Below, piece by piece: positions 55,755-64,000 of a stretch of DNA of 64,000 nt; within the stretch, counting starts at the first letter, position 1, and each line of letters starts with the position of its first letter. The translations under genes were made by a program, and so were the position numbers. The DNA comes from Microbacterium sorbitolivorans (GTDB lineage: Bacteria > Actinomycetota > Actinomycetes > Actinomycetales > Microbacteriaceae). Under the pieces are notes generated by a model. That model was given only the letters and a program-made list of their open reading frames with translations. It was not told where the DNA came from and searched no databases. The stretch spans positions 310,001-374,000 of the forward strand of contig NZ_KZ848474.1 of NCBI RefSeq assembly GCF_003327285.1, written 5' to 3'.

Positions 55755-56861
55755 TTAGGGCAGGGCGTACTCCGCGTCGAGCGATGCGATGTCGGCCGCG
55801 ACCTGGGCGCGGAGCGCCGCGCGCTCCGGATCCGGCAGCCAGCTCGCATCGACCGCCGACAGCGCCATGCGGCTCAGCTGCGCGTGCGTGGCGCCGATCT
55901 GCTCGTCGAGGATCCGGTACTCGTTCGCGAGCGTCGTCGGGAACATGCCGGGGTCGTCCGAGCACGGGATCACGTTCAACCCCTCATCGAGCATTGCGCG
56001 GATCGACGCGCGGCGCCACGGGCGCCACGAGCGGCGCGAGGTGGTGGATCCGACCGTGAAGGTCACCTGCTCGTCGCGCATACGCGCCACGACCTCGGGA
56101 TCCTCGAGCACGTAGTACCCGTGGTCGATGCGGTCGCAACCGAGATCGTCGAGGCAGGTGATGGTGTTCTGCGCCGTCGGCGAATGCTCCGACGAGTGCG
56201 CCGTGCGGCCGAGGCCGGCCTCGCCCGCGAGGCGGTACGCGTCGACGAAGCGCTCGGGCGGGCCCGCGGTCTCGAGGTTATCGAGGCCGATGCCGGCGAC
56301 GTACTCGTGCGGGTTGTCGACGACCTCGCGCACGCGCGCGAGCGCCTCCTCGCCGCTCTTGGAGCGGTCGATGCCCTTGATCATGCGGCCCGTCATGCCG
56401 AAGTCGCGCTCGGCCATGCGGATGCCCTCGGCGTACGCCTCGACGCTGCCCGCGTAGCCGAGGCCCTCGAGGTGTTCGGGCACGTCGTCGAAGAACAGCT
56501 CAAGGTGGCGCGTGTTGCTGTAGCGGTGCGCGTCCTCGAACGCCTCATAGACGATGCGGGTGAGGTCGTCGGCGCTGCGCAGCGTCTCGATGACCCACTT
56601 CGACGCCTGGAACAGCGAGTACGACACCTCGGGCTCGTCGGCCGAGCGCCCCTGCGGCACGGGGATGACCGTGTTGCGGTAGAGCGCCGGATCCGGCGGC
56701 AGCGAGTTGATGTCGGCGAAGATGCGCTCGGGATCCGCGGGCAGCTCGAGCTTCTCGCGGCGGGCGAGCTCGGCGAAGGTCGTCGCGCGCACGGTGCCGA
56801 TGAGGTGGCAGTGCAGGTCGACCTTCGGCAGGCGCCGGATCCACCCCTCGGGCAGCGTCAC
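55755..56861 (-). CDS. adenosine-deaminase-like metal-dependent hydrolase
   Basis: A 368-residue TIM-barrel amidohydrolase of the adenosine/AMP deaminase family. The HxH zinc pair is in DLHCHL at 17-19. Further residues are the His-x-x-Glu in TAHSSEHSP near 223, the His in DRIDHGYYVL near 244 and the Asp pair in CSDDPGMF near 302. The segment that reads C-P-T-S-N in typical family members is replaced by GSTTSRRS. It is translationally coupled (GTGA) to the SBP gene upstream, so it may act on the imported molecule. The substrate is not known. Confidence 0.88.
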   Translation of the reverse strand: MTLPEGWIRRLPKVDLHCHLIGTVRATTFAELARREKLELPADPERIFADINSLPPDPALYRNTVIPVPQGRSADEPEVSYSLFQASKWVIETLRSADDLTRIVYEAFEDAHRYSNTRHLELFFDDVPEHLEGLGYAGSVEAYAEGIRMAERDFGMTGRMIKGIDRSKSGEEALARVREVVDNPHEYVAGIGLDNLETAGPPERFVDAYRLAGEAGLGRTAHSSEHSPTAQNTITCLDDLGCDRIDHGYYVLEDPEVVARMRDEQVTFTVGSTTSRRSWRPWRRASIRAMLDEGLNVIPCSDDPGMFPTTLANEYRILDEQIGATHAQLSRMALSAVDASWLPDPERAALRAQVAADIASLDAEYALP

Positions 56862-57928
56862 TTGCTCGTCACCTCGCGGGCGAAGCGGTCGACCCACTCG
56901 TCACGCGTGGGGACGAGCTCGGCGGGGTCGAGCGTCGAGTAGCCGGCGGCGACCGGATCCGTCGCGATGTCGCCGACGACGGCCGTCAGCTCGTCGGGGA
57001 TCTCGGCGTCCGGGTTCACCGGCAGGTCGCCCACGAGGTCGGCCGACGCGGTCTGCGCCTTGGCGCCCAGCAGGTAGTCGATGAACTGCTCGGCGGCGTC
57101 GACGTGAGCCGCGCCCTCGGGGATCATCGCGCGGTTCGTGGCCATGTACGCGCCCGCGCTCGGGGCGGTCCAGGCGACGTCGTCGCCGGCCGCGACGAGA
57201 TCGGTCGCGAAGCCGTTGAGCGACACGGCCGCGGCGATCTCGCCCTGCGAGATGAGGTTCGTGACCTCGGTCGACGAGCTGTAGAACTGCAGGATCCCGG
57301 GGGCCCAGGATCCGAGGGTCTCGAACGCCGTGTCGACGTCGTAGGGGCCGGATCCGAGCGTCGCGGCGATGCCGCTGACGGTCAGCTGGCCGGCGGTCAC
57401 CGAGATGTCGGGCATCGCGAGGCGGCCGGCGAACTCGCTGTCGCCGTAGAGGTTCCAGTCGGCGGCCTGCTCGGCCGTGACCTCGGCGGTGCGGTAGAGC
57501 GTGCCGTTGAGCTGGTAGCTGTAGGCGGGACCCGCGTAGGCGTCTTCCTTCGCGAAGTCGGCGATCGCGTCGAGGTTCGGCACCTTGGCGTCGTCGACCT
57601 GCTGGAACAGGCCCTTCTCCTGGCCGAGGGCCGCGTAGTAGTCGCTGATCAGCATGACGTCGACGTCGGGGTTGACGCCGTTCGCGAGCTCGAGCTGCGA
57701 GAGGCGGTCGGCGTTCGAGCCGGTCGCGACCTCGACCTCGATGCCGGTGGCCTCGGTGAACGGGTCGATCACGGCCTCCTGCAGCTGCTCGACACCGAAG
57801 GGGAAGGTGCTCACGACGAGCACGTCGTCGTCGGATCCGGATCCGCTCGCGGAGCAGCCCGCGAGGGCGATCGTGCCGACGGCGAGCGTCGACAGGCCGA
57901 TGAGGCGAAGGGGCGTGGTGCGAGACAT
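56858..57928 (-). CDS. ABC substrate-binding lipoprotein, polyamine/iron(III)-type
   Basis: A 356-residue SBP with lipobox LAGC (Cys25), then the fold of the spermidine/putrescine or iron(III)/thiamine-type binding proteins (VLVVSTFPFGVEQLQE and GQLTVSGIAATL). The ATG at 57928 follows GAAAGG. It lies between the ATPase gene and the deaminase-like gene in one operon. The ligand cannot be assigned by sequence. Confidence 0.9.
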   Translation of the reverse strand: MSRTTPLRLIGLSTLAVGTIALAGCSASGSGSDDDVLVVSTFPFGVEQLQEAVIDPFTEATGIEVEVATGSNADRLSQLELANGVNPDVDVMLISDYYAALGQEKGLFQQVDDAKVPNLDAIADFAKEDAYAGPAYSYQLNGTLYRTAEVTAEQAADWNLYGDSEFAGRLAMPDISVTAGQLTVSGIAATLGSGPYDVDTAFETLGSWAPGILQFYSSSTEVTNLISQGEIAAAVSLNGFATDLVAAGDDVAWTAPSAGAYMATNRAMIPEGAAHVDAAEQFIDYLLGAKAQTASADLVGDLPVNPDAEIPDELTAVVGDIATDPVAAGYSTLDPAELVPTRDEWVDRFAREVTSK

Positions 57929-57947
57929 GCGGAGCCTTTCAGTTCTC

Positions 57948-58940
57948 TCAGTTCTCAATGGAGATGAGGCGGGATTCGGGGGCGGTGACGACCACGTCGT
58001 CGCCGACGGCGACGCGGGGCGCGGCGTCGGCGCGCACGTCCGACATGAGGGTGATCTCGCCGCCGTCATCGCGCGAGACGACGGTGATGATCTGGTCGAC
58101 GCCGCGGTAGGCGACGTCGGTGACGATGGCGGGAAGCGCGAGTCCGCCCGCGGGCGAGACCGTGCCGGGCACGATCTCGACGTGTTCGGGGCGCACCGTC
58201 ACGAGGCCGCCCGCGGTGCGGACGAAGTTTTCGTAGCCGAGGAAGTCGGCGACGAAACGGTTCTTCGGGGATCCGAAGACCTCGGCGGGCGCGCCCTGCT
58301 GCATGATCTTGCCGGCGCGCATCAGGATCATCTCGTCGCTCATCTCGAGCGCCTCGTCCTGATCGTGCGTGACGAGCACGACGGTGAGGCCGGTCTCGGC
58401 CTGGATCCGCCGGATCTCGGAGCGCATCTGCACGCGCAGGCGCGCGTCGAGGTTCGACAGGGGCTCGTCGAGCAGCAGGAGCTTGGGGCGGATCGCGATC
58501 GCGCGGGCGAGCGCGACGCGCTGCTGCTGACCACCCGAGAGAGCCTTCGGCTTGCGGCCCGCGAGGTGCGCGAGGCCGACGAGCTCGAGGGCCTCGGCGA
58601 CGCGCGCGTCGCGCTCGGCGCGCGGCGTGCGGCGCAGCTTCAGGCCGTAGGCGACGTTGTCGGCGACCGTCATGTGCGGGAACAGCGCGTACGACTGGAA
58701 CACCATGCCCAGCCCGCGCTTCTCGGGCGCCGTGCGGGTCACGTCGACGCCGTCGATGAGGATCCGGCCCGCGGTGGGGCGCGTATACCCGGCGAGCATG
58801 CGCAGCGACGTCGTTTTGCCGCAGCCCGAGGGACCGAGCAGGGTCGTGAGCTTGCCGGCGGGGATCGCCATGTCGATGCCGTCGACGGCGGTGAAGTCGC
58901 CGAAGACCTGCGTCACGTTCTCGAACTGAGCGGCGTTCAT
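57948..58940 (-). CDS. ABC ATPase, PotA/FbpC-like
   Basis: A 330-residue ATPase. Walker A is GPSGCGKTTS near residue 37, the signature is LSGGQQQRV and Walker B is LLLLDEPLSNLDARL. A C-terminal TOBE-like domain (about 235-330) is typical of PotA/FbpC. The start overlaps the upstream permease stop by ATGA. It drives the importer together with the two permeases. Confidence 0.96.
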   Translation of the reverse strand: MNAAQFENVTQVFGDFTAVDGIDMAIPAGKLTTLLGPSGCGKTTSLRMLAGYTRPTAGRILIDGVDVTRTAPEKRGLGMVFQSYALFPHMTVADNVAYGLKLRRTPRAERDARVAEALELVGLAHLAGRKPKALSGGQQQRVALARAIAIRPKLLLLDEPLSNLDARLRVQMRSEIRRIQAETGLTVVLVTHDQDEALEMSDEMILMRAGKIMQQGAPAEVFGSPKNRFVADFLGYENFVRTAGGLVTVRPEHVEIVPGTVSPAGGLALPAIVTDVAYRGVDQIITVVSRDDGGEITLMSDVRADAAPRVAVGDDVVVTAPESRLISIEN

Positions 58941-59734
58941 GAGTTGATGCCTCCGAAGATCTTGGCGAAGCCGACGGTGCGCTCGGCGATGACGGCGATG
59001 ACGATGGTGACTGCGAGGATGATGGTCGAGATCGCGGCCACCATGGGGTCGTAGCTCTGCTGCACGTAGTCGAGCATCGTGACGGGAAGCGTCTGAGTCT
59101 TCCGGCTCTGCAGCAGCAGCGACAGTGGCACGTTGTTGAACGAGGTGATGAAGCTCAACAGCGCCGCCGAGAAGATGCCGGGGCGGAGCATGGGCATGGT
59201 GATCGTCCAGAAGGTGCGCATGGGGCTCGCGCCGAGGCCGCGCGCGGCCTCCTCGAGGGAGGCGTCGGTGCCGGCGAGCGTCGCGCCCGTGACGCGCACG
59301 GCGTAGGGCAGCAGCAGGGCGGTGTGGCCGATGAGCAGCACGGGCCAGTTGTCGACGCGGAAGGTGACGATGAGCTGCTGGAAGAGCGCAAGTCCCACGA
59401 CGAGCTCGGGCACGATGAGCGGCGAGAGGAAGAGGTTCTCGACGAGGCCCTTGCCCGGCAGGGATCCGCGGTGGATCGCGAGCGTGACGGGCACCCCGAC
59501 CGCGAGCGCGAGCAGCGTCGCGAGCAACGCGATCTCGAGGCTCGTTACGAGGGATCCGACGAACGGCTGGTAGCTCAGCGCCTCGCCAAACCAGCGCATC
59601 GAGAAGCCTTGCGGCGGGAAGCTCAGCGTCTCGCTGCTCGTAAACGCCGTCGCGACGACGAAGAGGATCGGGACGATCATGATGATGTAGCCGGCGACCG
59701 CCAGGGTCGCGGCGACGGGGTGGCGGGTGTTCAC
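58937..59734 (-). CDS. ABC permease, PotC-like
   Basis: A 265-residue permease with six membrane helices and the EAA loop in EEAARGLGASPMRTFWTITMP. The start overlaps the upstream permease stop. It is the second permease of the operon and pairs with the PotB-like protein. Confidence 0.94.
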   Translation of the reverse strand: MNTRHPVAATLAVAGYIIMIVPILFVVATAFTSSETLSFPPQGFSMRWFGEALSYQPFVGSLVTSLEIALLATLLALAVGVPVTLAIHRGSLPGKGLVENLFLSPLIVPELVVGLALFQQLIVTFRVDNWPVLLIGHTALLLPYAVRVTGATLAGTDASLEEAARGLGASPMRTFWTITMPMLRPGIFSAALLSFITSFNNVPLSLLLQSRKTQTLPVTMLDYVQQSYDPMVAAISTIILAVTIVIAVIAERTVGFAKIFGGINS

Positions 59735-60555
59735 GCGGTCGCTCCCTTCCGCCCGACGAGGCTCGAGATGCCCGAGACGACGAACACGAGGACCGTCATG
59801 ATGATGGCCGTCGCGCTCGCGCCGGCCCAGTCGATCGTGACGCTCGAGTACGTGAAGAGCTGGGTCGCGAGCATGCGGTTACCGGATCCGCCGAGCAGGT
59901 ACGGGGTCGTGTACGCGGTCACGGATCCGGCGAAAACGAGGGTCGCGGCGACGACGATGCCCGGGAGCGACAGCGGGAGGACGATGTCGCGGAAGGTGCG
60001 GCCGCGGCTCGCGCCGAGGCCGCGGGCGGCGTCGTCGAGGCCGGGGTTCACCTGCGTCACGGCCGAGTAGCAGGTAACGATCGCGAGGGGCAGGAAGAGC
60101 TGCGTCATGCCGAGCACGATCGCGAGCGGCGTGTAGAGCAGCTGCGGCGCCTGGTCGACGAGGCCGAGGGTGGTGAGGAGCTTGCCGATCGCGCCATTGG
60201 ATCCGAGAATCACGAGCCAGCCGAAGGTGCGCACGACGTTGCTCAGCATGAGCGGGAAGATCGCGAGCGCCAGCAGCACGCCCGACCAGCGCGAGTTCGT
60301 GCGGGCGAGCAAGTAGGCGATCGGGAAGCCCAGCACGACGCAGATGACCGTGACGATGAGGGCGAGCAGCAGCGTGCGGCCGATGATCGTGAGGAAGAAC
60401 GGATCGACGAGCATCTCGCCGAGGCGCACGAAGATCTCGGAGGTGGCGGTGCCCGGGGGCGCGAAGAGCATCGCGAGCGCCGGCACGAGGAAGCCGATCA
60501 GCAGGAACGCGAGCCCCGGCAACAGCAGGAGCGAGGTGGTGACCCGGCTTCTCAT
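59731..60555 (-). CDS. ABC permease, PotB-like
   Basis: A 274-residue permease with six membrane helices and the EAA loop in DDAARGLGASRGRTFRDIVLP. The ATG at 60555 has AAAGGCGAGAG just upstream and starts the importer operon. The segment before this ATG is the divergent control region shared with the LacI regulator and holds two LacI-type operators. Confidence 0.94.
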   Translation of the reverse strand: MRSRVTTSLLLLPGLAFLLIGFLVPALAMLFAPPGTATSEIFVRLGEMLVDPFFLTIIGRTLLLALIVTVICVVLGFPIAYLLARTNSRWSGVLLALAIFPLMLSNVVRTFGWLVILGSNGAIGKLLTTLGLVDQAPQLLYTPLAIVLGMTQLFLPLAIVTCYSAVTQVNPGLDDAARGLGASRGRTFRDIVLPLSLPGIVVAATLVFAGSVTAYTTPYLLGGSGNRMLATQLFTYSSVTIDWAGASATAIIMTVLVFVVSGISSLVGRKGATA

Positions 60556-60580
60556 CTCTCGCCTTTCGAACGTCGTAACG

Positions 60581-60594
60581 TGCAAACGGTTGCA
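60581..60594. promoter_or_regulatory. LacI-type operator 1
   Basis: TGCAAACGGTTGCA is a near-perfect inverted repeat with a central CG, typical of LacI/GalR operators. It lies 26 bases before the potB-like start. Confidence 0.75.
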
Positions 60595-60658
60595 TGCACG
60601 ATAGCGATGATACTCGCGTTTTGTTTCAAGGAAAGAACGGGGAGGGTATTCTTGATCA

Positions 60659-60676
60659 TGCAACCGGTTCGTTGCA
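60659..60676. promoter_or_regulatory. LacI-type operator 2
   Basis: TGCAACCGGTTCGTTGCA has an AACCGGTT core and TGCAA/TTGCA ends. It lies 29 bases before the lacI-like start and 78 bases from operator 1, so it could allow autoregulation and looping. Confidence 0.7.
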
Positions 60677-60704
60677 CAGCGATCGATCTCCCGAGGAGTG
60701 CCCC

Positions 60705-61649
60705 GTGGCCACAATCGCCGACGTCGCCCGCCTCGCGGGAGTGTCAAAATCGACGGTCTCGCGCGCGCTCTCGCGCCCCGAGATGCTCCTGCCAGAGACC
60801 GTCGCGACGGTGCAGGACGCCGCCGAGAAGCTCGGCTACGTCGCCAATAGCGCCGCGCGCTTCCTCGCGGGCGGCCGCACCGGCGTGATCGCGCTCGTCG
60901 TGCCGACGCTCGACAACAGCTTCTTCGCCCCCATCATCGGCGGGGCGCAGGCCCGCGCCGACGCCGAGGGCCGCCAGGTCACGGTCGCGGTGCACTCGTT
61001 CGCGGCGGGCGAGAGCCTCACGACCTTCGGGCGCCTCGCGCGCCAGGTCGACGGCTTCATCATCGTGGCGCCGGGCGGCAGCGACGACATCGTGAGGGCC
61101 GCGGCGACGAAGCCCGCCGTGCTCGTCGACCGCGAGATCGAGGGCATGTCGTCGGCGGTCGCCGACACCGCCTCAGCCTTCACCCTTGTGGTCGAGCACT
61201 TCGCGCGCACGGGGCGCCGGCGCCTCGTCTACGTCGGAGGCCCCGGTAACTCGTGGCAGGACGCCCAGCGCACGGCGGCGGTGCGCGCCGCGGCCGAGCG
61301 CGTGGGGGTGTCGCTCGAGGTCGTCGGACCGTTCCCGCCCACCTTCGCGGCGGGGGCCGAGGCCGCGCGGCAGGTGCGAGAACTGCGTCCCGACGCCGTG
61401 ATCCCCTACGCCACCGCCCTCGGGCTCGGGATCCAGCACGTCTATCTCGTCGCCGGCGAGACTCCCCCGGTCGTGAGCTCGGAGCGCGCGATCGTCGAGG
61501 CGCTCGGCCTCGCGGGCGTGCCCGCGATCGACGTCGACGGCCGCGTCCTCGGCGACGTCGCCGCGCGCCTGCTATCGCAGCGGATCCAGGATCCGTCGGG
61601 CGACCCGAACCGCGTGCGCCTCTCGGTCCCGGTGACCTGGGGCGCGTAA
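60705..61649 (+). CDS. LacI-family transcriptional regulator
   Basis: A 314-residue regulator. The N-terminal HTH (ATIADVARLAGVSKSTVSRA) is followed by a periplasmic-binding-protein-like ligand domain. The GTG at 60705 follows GAGGAG. It is divergent from the ABC importer operon and faces two operators, so it is the likely local repressor. The effector might be the imported molecule or a product of the deaminase-like enzyme. Confidence 0.93.
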   Translation: MATIADVARLAGVSKSTVSRALSRPEMLLPETVATVQDAAEKLGYVANSAARFLAGGRTGVIALVVPTLDNSFFAPIIGGAQARADAEGRQVTVAVHSFAAGESLTTFGRLARQVDGFIIVAPGGSDDIVRAAATKPAVLVDREIEGMSSAVADTASAFTLVVEHFARTGRRRLVYVGGPGNSWQDAQRTAAVRAAAERVGVSLEVVGPFPPTFAAGAEAARQVRELRPDAVIPYATALGLGIQHVYLVAGETPPVVSSERAIVEALGLAGVPAIDVDGRVLGDVAARLLSQRIQDPSGDPNRVRLSVPVTWGA

Positions 61650-61653
61650 CCCC

Positions 61654-61751
61654 CACGTGGGTCGCCACACACCACGTGGGTCGCCACACAACACGTGGGT
61701 CGCCATAAATTGTCGCCTGAGCGTGGCTTGAGACGACGATTTGTGGCGACC
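61654..61751. repeat. palindrome family D, copy 2, with three 19-base tandem units
   Basis: Units starting CACGTGGGTCGCCA at 61654, 61673 and 61692 repeat at 19 bases. The third forms the left arm of a dyad whose right arm ends TGTGGCGACCCA at 61751. The core is the same as at 55694-55751. It lies after the LacI regulator and before the convergent ABC ATPase gene. Confidence 0.85.
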
Positions 61752-61762
61752 CAGTGGGGTGG

Positions 61763-62566
61763 TTACCGCGCGATCGTCGAGTGGGGCAGGACGACGGGGT
61801 GGCCCATGATCGGATCCATCACGACCTCGCCCGCGACGCCGAAGACCTCGGCGAGGAACTCGCGCGTGATGATCTCCTCCGGCGGGCCCTCGACGATGAG
61901 CTTGCCGCCGCGCATCGCCACGATGTGGTCGGCGTAGCGGATCGCGAGGTTCAGGTCGTGCAGCACCATCACGATGGTGCGGCCGAGCTCGCGGTTGAGG
62001 CGCGCGACGAGGTCGAGCACGTCGAGCTGGTGCGCGATGTCGAGGTAGGTCGTGGGTTCGTCGAGCAGCAACAGGTCGGTCTCCTGGGCGACGGCCATGG
62101 CGATCCAGGCGCGCTGGCGCTGGCCGCCCGAGAGCTCGTCGACGTCGCGATCGGCGAGGTCGAGCATCCCCGTCGCCTCGAGGGCGGCGTCGACGGCGAT
62201 CTTGTCGTCGTCGCTCCACTGCTTCCACCACGACTGATGCGGGTGCCGCCCGCGCGCGACGAGGTCGCGCACGCTGAGCCCCTCGGGCGCGATGGGCGAT
62301 TGCGGCAGCAGGCCGAGGGTCTTCGCGACCTCGCGCGAGGGGCGGTCGGCGATCGACTTTCCGTCGAGCGTCACGACGCCGCCCTCGGGCTTCATGAGCC
62401 GCGAGAACGCGCGCAGCGCGGTCGACTTTCCGCACGCGTTTGCGCCGACGATGACCGTGACCTTGCCGTCGGGGAACCCGACCGAGAGGTTCTCGACGAC
62501 GTTGCGCTCGCCGTAGGAGAGGCGCAGACCCTCGCCGGTCAGGCGCGATTCCGGGTAGAGGCTCAC
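61763..62566 (-). CDS. iron-siderophore ABC ATPase (FecE/FepC-like)
   Basis: A 267-residue ATPase. Walker A is GANACGKST near residue 40, the signature is LSGGQRQRA and Walker B is LLLLDEPTTYLDIAHQ, which is a hallmark of FecE/FepC-type proteins. The GTG at 62566 overlaps the upstream permease stop as GTGA. It is the last gene of the operon. Confidence 0.95.
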   Translation of the reverse strand: MSLYPESRLTGEGLRLSYGERNVVENLSVGFPDGKVTVIVGANACGKSTALRAFSRLMKPEGGVVTLDGKSIADRPSREVAKTLGLLPQSPIAPEGLSVRDLVARGRHPHQSWWKQWSDDDKIAVDAALEATGMLDLADRDVDELSGGQRQRAWIAMAVAQETDLLLLDEPTTYLDIAHQLDVLDLVARLNRELGRTIVMVLHDLNLAIRYADHIVAMRGGKLIVEGPPEEIITREFLAEVFGVAGEVVMDPIMGHPVVLPHSTIAR

Positions 62567-63579
62567 AGGGCACCCTTTCCGCGACGCGGTCGCTGCAGGA
62601 GATAGAGCAGGTAAGGGGCGCCGACGATCGCCGTCAGCACACCGACCGGCAGCTGTACGGGGAAGACGGTGCGGGCGGCGGTGTCGGCGACGAGCACGAT
62701 GATCGCGCCGATGAGCCCCGACAGGATCGGCGGGATGTCGGCGACCCGTGCCGCGCGCCGCGCGACCTGGCCCGAGACGAGGGCGACGAAGCCGATCGGC
62801 CCGCCCGCGCTCGTCGCGAGCGCGGCGAGCGACACCGAGCAGGCGAGCAGGGCGACGCGCACGACGGATCCGTTGATCCCCCAATTGCGGGTGAGGTCGT
62901 CCTCGAAGATGAGGGCGCGGGCGCTGTGGCCCAGGATCAGCACGATCGGCACCACGATCGCGACGCCGACGATGACGGGCAGGGCGTCGGCCCAGCCGCG
63001 GGCGTTGAGGGATCCCGTGAGCCAGGCGGCCGCGCTCTGCGCGCCCGAGACGTCCATGCGGGTGAGGAGGTACTGCGTGATGCCCGTCAGCGCGGTCGAG
63101 AGCGCGATGCCGGCGAGCAGCAGCGAACGCCCTCGGAAGCCGACCCCGAACCCGAGAAGCGCGATGAGCGCCGCGGCGCCGAAGCCGCCGAGGAGGGCGG
63201 CGACGGGGATCGGGACGATGCCGATCGGGCCGCCGAGGGATCCGATCGCCATCACGCCGACGGCGGCGACCGAGGCTCCGGCCGAGACGCCGAGCACGTC
63301 GGGGCTCGCGAGCGGGTTGCGCAGCACGCCCTGGCTGAGGCCGCCGGCGATGCCGAAGGCGGCGCCGACCACGAGCGCGAGCACGACGCGCGGGAGGCGC
63401 ACCTCGCGCACCGCGTAGATGACGTTCTCTTCACCGGATCCGAAGAGCGCGCGCACGAGATCGGCGGGGGCGGTCGGGCGGTCGCCGACGCTCATCGCGA
63501 CGGTGGCGACGGCGAGGAGCACGAGCGAGGCGATAGCGATCGCCAGCGCGACGGAGGCACGGGGCTTGAGACGCATCAC
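62563..63579 (-). CDS. iron-siderophore ABC permease (FecCD family)
   Basis: A 338-residue permease with about nine to ten helices and FecCD motifs such as LPRVVLALVVGAAFGIAGGLSQG and GPIGFVALVSGQVARR. It overlaps the ATPase gene downstream and the other permease upstream, so the operon is tightly coupled. It is one of two FecCD subunits that form the transport channel. Confidence 0.95.
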   Translation of the reverse strand: MMRLKPRASVALAIAIASLVLLAVATVAMSVGDRPTAPADLVRALFGSGEENVIYAVREVRLPRVVLALVVGAAFGIAGGLSQGVLRNPLASPDVLGVSAGASVAAVGVMAIGSLGGPIGIVPIPVAALLGGFGAAALIALLGFGVGFRGRSLLLAGIALSTALTGITQYLLTRMDVSGAQSAAAWLTGSLNARGWADALPVIVGVAIVVPIVLILGHSARALIFEDDLTRNWGINGSVVRVALLACSVSLAALATSAGGPIGFVALVSGQVARRAARVADIPPILSGLIGAIIVLVADTAARTVFPVQLPVGVLTAIVGAPYLLYLLQRPRRGKGAL

Positions 63580-64000
63580 GACCCCTTCTTCGTGCGCATG
63601 CGGCGGGTGAGCCAGATGAACACGGGCGTTCCAATGACGGCGGTCACGACGCCGACCTGCAGCTCGGCGGGGCGCACGACGACGCGGCCGATGATGTCGG
63701 CGACCGTCAGCAGCAGGGGGCCGAGCAGGGCCGAGAGGGCGAGCGTGCGCCGCACGTCGTTGCCGACGATGGCGCGGGCCGCGTGGGGAATGATGAGGCC
63801 GATGAAGCCGATGGGTCCGGCGAGCGAGACGGCCATTCCGGACAGCAGCACGACCGCGAGGCCGGCGAGCACGCGGGTGCGGCCGACCTTCACGCCGAGG
63901 GCGCTGGCGGTGTCGTCGCCGAGGGCGAGGGCGCCGAGGGATCCGGAAATCGCGATCGCGAGCACCGCGCCCGCGAGCGCGACCCCGGCGCCGATCGCGA
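63576..64000 (-). CDS. iron-siderophore ABC permease (FecCD family), 3' part; start outside window
   Basis: The last ~141 codons of a second FecCD permease. The frame stays open through base 64000, so the annotation is partial. The motif GPIGFIGLIIPHAARAIVG is present. Its stop overlaps the next permease start by ATGA. A substrate-binding lipoprotein and regulator, if present, would lie beyond the window. Confidence 0.9.
   Translation of the reverse strand, partial: AIGAGVALAGAVLAIAISGSLGALALGDDTASALGVKVGRTRVLAGLAVVLLSGMAVSLAGPIGFIGLIIPHAARAIVGNDVRRTLALSALLGPLLLTVADIIGRVVVRPAELQVGVVTAVIGTPVFIWLTRRMRTKKGS

Noticed and set aside
60581..60676. Prophage or insertion-sequence signs near the LacI block
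   Set aside because: No integrase, transposase, tRNA site or composition shift is visible; the dyads are LacI operators.

Overview
The window is a high-GC, gene-dense chromosomal segment from an actinobacterium, most likely a member of the Micrococcales and plausibly Microbacteriaceae. The evidence is the actinobacterial core set seen here: nucS, crgA, the fhaA-fhaB-pstP-rodA-pbpA-pknA-pknB cassette, a SigK/RskA/DipZ/fasciclin locus and an mrpA-type antiporter with fused MrpB. Many genes also appear to be leaderless. No rRNA, prophage, insertion sequence or CRISPR array is visible. The order fhaA...pknB, crgA, ppiA resembles the origin-proximal region of mycobacteria, so the segment may lie near the replication origin.

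Layout. 1-3.2 kb: end of a MoxR/VWA-type operon (two VWA membrane proteins plus two membrane proteins). 3.2-8.3 kb (minus): tricorn-like protease, LuxR-type response regulator and histidine kinase. 8.3-11.5 kb: deoC, an alpha/beta hydrolase and a 2-hydroxyacid dehydrogenase-like protein, flanked by two clusters of palindromic repeats. 11.5-16.8 kb: purA, a membrane protein, argG, ald and a VOC protein. 16.9-23.2 kb (minus): a small Lys/Cys-rich protein and mrpACDEFG. 23.3-27.5 kb: nucS, a HAD phosphatase, a coiled-coil membrane protein, a cold-shock protein and a quinone-reductase-like oxidoreductase. 27.8 kb: tRNA-Leu(CAG). 28.1-37.2 kb: the FHA/PP2C/RodA/PBP/PASTA-kinase cassette controlling cell-wall growth.

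37.2-41.1 kb holds rskA-sigK-dipZ (minus), divergent from a fasciclin lipoprotein, with two promoter-like elements of the same pattern facing away from each other in between. 41.2-45.9 kb: crgA, a DnaA-box-like cluster, pckG, a rhomboid protease, ppiA and a small membrane protein. 45.9-50.2 kb (minus): aroQ, a ThrE-like exporter, a DUF5648-like/VanY cell-wall enzyme and a TauE/SafE permease. 50.3-55.6 kb: a peptide/nickel-type ABC operon. 55.7-61.6 kb: a polyamine/iron(III)-type ABC importer with an adenosine-deaminase-like enzyme, divergent from a LacI regulator, with two LacI-like operators. 61.7-64.0 kb: a FecCD-type iron-siderophore importer, cut by the window end.

The main features not explained by ordinary genes are at least five families of long intergenic palindromes (about 8.4, 11.2, 27.6, 46.4, 55.6 and 61.7 kb), a DnaA-box-like array next to a relatively AT-rich stretch (41.5-41.8 kb), strong over-representation of GGATCC, and a dozen genes with a TANNNT box 6-7 bases before the start codon.
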